DNA of 7,381 nt, from contig CANJOG010000084.1 in assembly GCA_947475475.1 (NCBI GenBank), positions 1 through 7,381 on the forward strand, given 5' to 3'. A model generated the notes under the pieces. It was not told the DNA's origin, ran no database searches, and saw only the letters and a program-made list of their open reading frames with translations. Positions within the stretch are counted from its first letter, which is position 1, and each line of letters begins with the position of its first letter. Source of the stretch: Acetobacteraceae bacterium (GTDB lineage: Bacteria; Pseudomonadota; Alphaproteobacteria; Acetobacterales; Acetobacteraceae). Positions 4,254 to 7,381 of the stretch are shown here, one piece after another. A program made the translations under genes and the position numbers.

Positions 4254-5471
4254 ATGTCCAGGACCCTACGTCTCGCGGCACTCGCCGCATCCATGCTGGC
4301 CCTGCCCTTCGCGGCACAGGCTCAGGACAAATGGGGCGACAAGCCGCTTAAAATCGGCGTGTTGTCCGATTTCTCCAGCATGTACGCCAATTACGCTGGT
4401 GATAACGCACTCGCCTCCTGGCGCTTCGCGGTGCAGGACTTTCTCGACAAGCACCCGAACCGCAAGGTCGAAATCGTTTTTGCCGACCATTTGAACAAGC
4501 CGGACGTGGCCTCGGCCATCGTGCGCAAGTGGTACGACCAGGAAAATGTCGATATGGTCGGCTCCATCGCCGCCAGCGCCCCGGCGCTCGCGGTGCAGCT
4601 GATCGGCAAGGAGCGTAACAAGCTGACGGTTGTCTCCTCCGCCTCCTCCTCGGCCATTCTGGGTGAGCAGTGCACGGGTATGACGGTGCAGTGGCCCTAT
4701 AACAGCCGCGTGATGGGCGACAGCTCCATCAAGGCGCTGATGAGCGAGGGCAATGACAGCTGGTTCTTCGTGACCATGGATAATGCCGGTGGCGACGCCT
4801 ATCAGAACGACGCCACGGACACCATCACCAAGGCCGGCAACAAGGTGGCCGGCTCGGTCCGCCATCCGTTCGGCAATCTGGACTTCTCCTCCTACATCCT
4901 GCGTGCCCAGCAATCGGGTGCGAAGGTCATCGCCATGGCCAATTCCGGGCCGGACACGGTGAACACCATCAAGGCCGCCGCCGATTTTGGCCTTATGCAG
5001 AAGCAGAAGCTGGTCGGCCTCGGCATGTCGCTGCAGGACATCCATGCGGTGACGCTGCAAGTCGCGCAGGGCCTGTATTTCGGTGATGGCTGGTATTGGG
5101 ATCTGAACGACGATACCCGCGCCTATGGCCGCCGCTTCTTCGCCGAGCGCAAGCAGATGCCGTCCAACGCCATGGCGTCTGACTACTCGGCCGCGCTGAC
5201 CTATCTGAATGCCGCCGATGCGGTCGACAGCAAGGATGCCAAGACCGTGCTGGCACAGCTGAAGAAGACCAAGGTCAACGACATGTACACCAAGGATGGT
5301 TACGTGCGCGAGGACGGGCAGATGATCCACACCTACTATCTCTTCCAGGCGAAGAAGCCGTCCGAGAGCAAGTATGCGTGGGATTACCTGAACCTGGTCA
5401 AGTCGATCCCGGGCGATGTGGCCTATCAGCCGCTCTCCGAGTCCAAGTGCCCGATGTTCAAGAAGTCCTGA
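4254..5471 (+). CDS. ABC transporter periplasmic substrate-binding protein, LivK type
   Basis: A 405-residue type I periplasmic binding protein (Peripla_BP_6 family), the soluble receptor that would deliver a ligand to a branched-chain-amino-acid-type ABC importer. Residues 1-23 are a signal peptide with Arg3 and Arg6, a hydrophobic core and Ala21-Gln-Ala23 before the cut. The mature protein starts with Lys33-Ile-Gly-Val-Leu-Ser-Asp-Phe-Ser-Ser-Met-Tyr, the ligand-lobe signature of this family. Cys140 and Cys399 are the only cysteines and could form a disulfide, typical of the group. No permease or ATPase gene is in the window, and a terminator follows directly, so it is transcribed separately from the SDR genes behind it. 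Members of this subfamily often accompany catabolic clusters and bind aromatic acids, amides or amino acids. The ligand here is unknown. Confidence 0.93.
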   Translation: MSRTLRLAALAASMLALPFAAQAQDKWGDKPLKIGVLSDFSSMYANYAGDNALASWRFAVQDFLDKHPNRKVEIVFADHLNKPDVASAIVRKWYDQENVDMVGSIAASAPALAVQLIGKERNKLTVVSSASSSAILGEQCTGMTVQWPYNSRVMGDSSIKALMSEGNDSWFFVTMDNAGGDAYQNDATDTITKAGNKVAGSVRHPFGNLDFSSYILRAQQSGAKVIAMANSGPDTVNTIKAAADFGLMQKQKLVGLGMSLQDIHAVTLQVAQGLYFGDGWYWDLNDDTRAYGRRFFAERKQMPSNAMASDYSAALTYLNAADAVDSKDAKTVLAQLKKTKVNDMYTKDGYVREDGQMIHTYYLFQAKKPSESKYAWDYLNLVKSIPGDVAYQPLSESKCPMFKKS

Positions 5472-5482
5472 GGTCTCTCAGG

Positions 5483-5513
5483 GGGCGCGATCCGCGAGGG
5501 TCGCGCCCTTTTT
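5483..5513 (+). terminator. Intrinsic terminator of the SBP gene with GNRA loop
   Basis: GGGCGCGA (5483-5490) pairs with TCGCGCCC (5501-5508). The stem continues inward through a T-G wobble and two C-G pairs to a GCGA tetraloop (5494-5497). Five Ts follow (5509-5513). It lies 11 nt after the SBP stop and separates that gene from the SDR operon. Confidence 0.92.
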
Positions 5514-5556
5514 CTTTGTACCAGCTTTAAGCAATAAAAACTGACGAGGTCCGGCC

Positions 5557-6339
5557 ATGCGCGCAATCATCACCGGTGCGGCCAGCGGCATCGGACAGGC
5601 CGCCGCCTTCCGGCTGGCCGAGGATGCGGCCAAACGGGGCACTCCTGCCCGCTTCGTCATTGCCGATCTCACAGAAGACCGCCTGGACCGCACCGATGCC
5701 GGATTGCGCGCGCGCGGTGCGGAGACTCATCGGGCCTGGGGCGATATCAGCCTGGAAGACACCGCGCTGCACATTGTCGCCACCGCACGCGAAAAGATCG
5801 GCGGGCTCGATCTGCTAGTCAGCAATGCCGGTGATTTTTCCAGTGCGCCGCTGGCTGAATTGAGCACATCCGAATTCGACCGTGTCTTTGCCATCAATAC
5901 CCGCGCCGCCTGGCTGCTTGCCAAGGCAGCCTATCCGATGCTGCGCGACAGCCGTGGCTGCGTCATCGCCACATCCTCGCTGGCCGGCGTCAATCCGCAG
6001 CCGCCTTTTGGGTCCTATAGTCCCAGCAAGGCGGCCTTGATCATGCTGATCCGGCAATTGGCGCAGGAATGGGGGCCGGATGGCATTCGCTGCAATTGCG
6101 TCTGCCCTGGGGCCACGCGCACCGGTCGCACCGAGGGATTCTACCAGCAGCAGGGTGTGGAACGCGAACGCGCTGCCCGGATCCCGATGCAGCGGATTGC
6201 GGAATCCACCGACATCGCCAAGGGAATCTCCTTCCTTGCCAGTCCCGACGCCGACTACATCTCGGGTATCAACCTGGTGGTCGATGGCGCGCTGGAAGGC
6301 GCGCTGATGCCGCTTTTCGCCACCTCCAAAGTGGATTGA
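5557..6339 (+). CDS. Short-chain dehydrogenase/reductase, probably NAD-dependent
   Basis: A classical SDR of 260 residues, an oxidoreductase acting on alcohols or ketones in the cytoplasm. Thr6-Gly-Ala-Ala-Ser-Gly-Ile-Gly13 binds the dinucleotide, and Asp37 at the end of the second strand favours NAD(H). Asn90-Ala-Gly92 stabilises the sheet. The catalytic tetrad is Asn114, Ser141, Tyr154 and Lys158. Pro184-Gly lies after the fifth strand. The C-terminal end (Val242-Asp-Gly-Ala) departs slightly from the usual Val-Asp-Gly-Gly. The start ATG follows CGAGG at 5545-5549 by seven bases. The N-terminus is very short before the first strand (MRAIITG). The next SDR begins only 7 nt after the stop, so the two are cotranscribed. 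The substrate is not predictable; hydroxy acids, cyclic alcohols, sugars and steroids are all used by this class. Confidence 0.93.
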   Translation: MRAIITGAASGIGQAAAFRLAEDAAKRGTPARFVIADLTEDRLDRTDAGLRARGAETHRAWGDISLEDTALHIVATAREKIGGLDLLVSNAGDFSSAPLAELSTSEFDRVFAINTRAAWLLAKAAYPMLRDSRGCVIATSSLAGVNPQPPFGSYSPSKAALIMLIRQLAQEWGPDGIRCNCVCPGATRTGRTEGFYQQQGVERERAARIPMQRIAESTDIAKGISFLASPDADYISGINLVVDGALEGALMPLFATSKVD

Positions 6340-6346
6340 GACCGCC

Positions 6347-7120
6347 ATGTCAACGCAACTTTTCGACCTGACCGGCAAGCGCGCCTTGGTGACCGGCTCA
6401 ACCGGCGGTATCGGCCTCGGCATTGCGGTGGGCCTCGCCCGCGCCGGCGCGCTGGTTGCCATCAATGGCCGCGATGGCGCCCGCACGGCCGACCGCGTGG
6501 CCGAGCTTGCCGCCGAGGGGCTGAATGTCCGGGCCTGCGCATTCGATGTCACGGACTCCGCCCAGATCGATGCCGCCATCGACGCTTTCGAGGCGCGCGA
6601 GGGCGGGTTGGATATTCTTGTGAATAATGCCGGCGGCAATGTGCGTGGCCCGCTCGCCAGCTACAGCGATGCGGATTGGGGAGCACAGGTCGCGGTGAAT
6701 TTCGGCTCCGCCTTCATGGTCAGCCGCCGCGCCGTGCGCACGATGATCGAGCGGCGTGCGGGCAAGATCATCCATGTCTCCTCGGCCGGCTCGATCGCGG
6801 TGCGCGCCGGCAGCGGCGCCTATTCGGCGACCAAAGCCGGGGTGAACATGCTGACCAAATCCATGGCGGTCGAATGGGGGCCGCATAATATCCAGGTCAA
6901 TTGCATCGGGCCGAGCTTCAACCGGACGAAGCTGATGGAGGATTCCATCGCCAAGAACCCGGAACTCGAGCAATTCGTCATCAACCGCACGCCGCTTGGG
7001 CGCTGGAGTGATCCGATGAAGGATCTCGGCGGCACGGCGATCTTTCTGGCCTCGGCGGCATCGGATTTCGTCACGGGGCAATTGATCTTTGTCGATGGCG
7101 GTTTTCTGTCCACTTTCTGA
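6347..7120 (+). CDS. Short-chain dehydrogenase/reductase, probably NADP-dependent
   Basis: The second classical SDR of the operon has 257 residues. Thr16-Gly-Ser-Thr-Gly-Gly-Ile-Gly23 is the cofactor loop. Arg42 after Asn40-Gly41 at the end of strand two suggests NADP(H), unlike the acidic residue of its neighbour. Asn93-Asn-Ala-Gly96, Asn118, Ser146, Tyr159 and Lys163 complete the SDR set. The C-terminus Phe248-Val-Asp-Gly-Gly is canonical. Overall it resembles gluconate 5-dehydrogenase or 3-oxoacyl-ACP-reductase-like SDRs, without proof of either. The ATG at 6347 lies 7 nt after the previous stop with only a weak GGA/GAG ribosome site, which suggests translational coupling. The next gene begins 12 nt further on. 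Two SDRs of differing cofactor choice side by side suggest successive steps, or an oxidation-reduction pair that changes the configuration of a hydroxyl group. Confidence 0.94.
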   Translation: MSTQLFDLTGKRALVTGSTGGIGLGIAVGLARAGALVAINGRDGARTADRVAELAAEGLNVRACAFDVTDSAQIDAAIDAFEAREGGLDILVNNAGGNVRGPLASYSDADWGAQVAVNFGSAFMVSRRAVRTMIERRAGKIIHVSSAGSIAVRAGSGAYSATKAGVNMLTKSMAVEWGPHNIQVNCIGPSFNRTKLMEDSIAKNPELEQFVINRTPLGRWSDPMKDLGGTAIFLASAASDFVTGQLIFVDGGFLSTF

Positions 7121-7132
7121 AAGGGCTGCACC

Positions 7133-7381
7133 ATGAGCACGACCGATGAGCGGCTGGACCGTCTGGAACGCCGCCTTGCCGAGTTGGAAGACAGGAGCGC
7201 GATCTTCCAGATCATGGCCGCCTATGGCCCGCTGGTCGATAGCGGTGATGCCGAGGCGACGGCGGCGCTTTGGACCGAGGATGGCATCTATGACTGGGGT
7301 GGCGGAACCGCCAAGCCGGGCGAAGGGATGAAAGAAGGGGCGGCTGGGGCGGCGCATAATCGGGGTGAGATCGAGGCGATG
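7133..7381 (+). CDS. SnoaL/NTF2-like protein, 5' part only (runs off right edge)
   Basis: An ATG at 7133 with AAGGG seven bases upstream (7121-7125) opens 83 codons that run off the window. Residues 5-20 form a charged helix rich in Glu, Arg and Leu. Next come the SnoaL-like signatures: Ile24-Phe-Gln-Ile-Met-Ala-Ala-Tyr31, Val35-Asp-Ser-Gly-Asp, and Leu46-Trp-Thr-Glu-Asp-Gly-Ile-Tyr-Asp54. The cone-shaped fold holds non-redox enzymes such as dehydratases (BaiE), ketosteroid isomerase and polyketide cyclases. Tyr31 and Asp36 are at positions often used for catalysis in scytalone-dehydratase- and BaiE-like members. The ORF follows the second SDR by 12 nt and is its operon partner. The rest of the protein, including any catalytic His, is outside the window. 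Confidence 0.85.
   Translation, partial: MSTTDERLDRLERRLAELEDRSAIFQIMAAYGPLVDSGDAEATAALWTEDGIYDWGGGTAKPGEGMKEGAAGAAHNRGEIEAM

Noticed and set aside
3175..4317. Minus-strand 380-codon ORF in another frame of the exporter
   Set aside because: It is an out-of-frame shadow of the exporter with Arg/Gly/Pro-rich low-information sequence and no membrane segments.
4266..5330. Long minus-strand ORF (354 codons) opposite the SBP gene
   Set aside because: It is antisense to a gene with a clear signal peptide, RBS and family motifs. It is His/Gly/Arg-rich, as expected of GC-rich shadow frames.
6398..7357. Minus-strand 319-codon ORF opposite the second SDR
   Set aside because: It is antisense to a canonical SDR and has typical shadow composition.
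1..7381. CRISPR array, tRNA, rRNA, insertion sequence or phage genes
   Set aside because: No regularly spaced repeats, cloverleaf-like segments, transposase or integrase motifs, or long terminal inverted repeats were found on reading both strands.

Overview
The window is GC-rich (coding regions about 60-70% GC). Its gene repertoire looks like an alphaproteobacterium: an MscL with an extended periplasmic loop, LivK-type binding proteins, and NAD(P)-dependent SDRs beside a SnoaL-like protein. The lineage is inferred from style and content, not from a marker gene.

Left end (1-1302). A minus-strand unit starts near 770 and runs off the left edge. Its first gene is a 132-residue DUF2946 protein with a Cys-Pro-Trp-Cys motif and a C-terminal Arg-Ala-Pro-Pro (RAPP) close to the stop. 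This is the architecture of CruR, the copper-responsive upstream ORF described in Bordetella pertussis. After the stop comes a 97-nt spacer rich in inverted repeats. Then comes the start of a secreted protein whose predicted mature N-terminus is a histidine. Divergently, a previously hidden 33-codon ORF (827-928) ends in Cys-Pro-Met-Met-Cys-Cys-Cys-Leu. It precedes a 65-aa unknown protein, and this short unit closes at a strong hairpin terminator. The two divergent units share an AT-rich control region with an 18-bp near-palindrome and overlapping promoter-like boxes.

Middle (1327-4034, all minus strand). The genes are mscL (osmotic safety valve), a VOC/glyoxalase-fold protein, and a 14-TM-type DHA2 drug/metabolite exporter. 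They are spaced by about 90-100 nt and are probably only loosely linked.

Right part (4254-7381, all plus strand). A periplasmic LivK-type substrate-binding protein is followed by a GNRA-capped terminator. Then comes a tight operon of two classical short-chain dehydrogenases and the start of a SnoaL/NTF2-like protein. The layout suggests uptake and oxidation/reduction plus isomerisation or dehydration of a small hydroxylated or cyclic compound; the substrate cannot be read from sequence.

The most interesting region is 1-1302: a probable nascent-chain copper sensor (CruR) controlling a putative His-terminated periplasmic protein, back-to-back with an undescribed Cys-rich mini-ORF that may itself be a leader peptide or metal-binding peptide.
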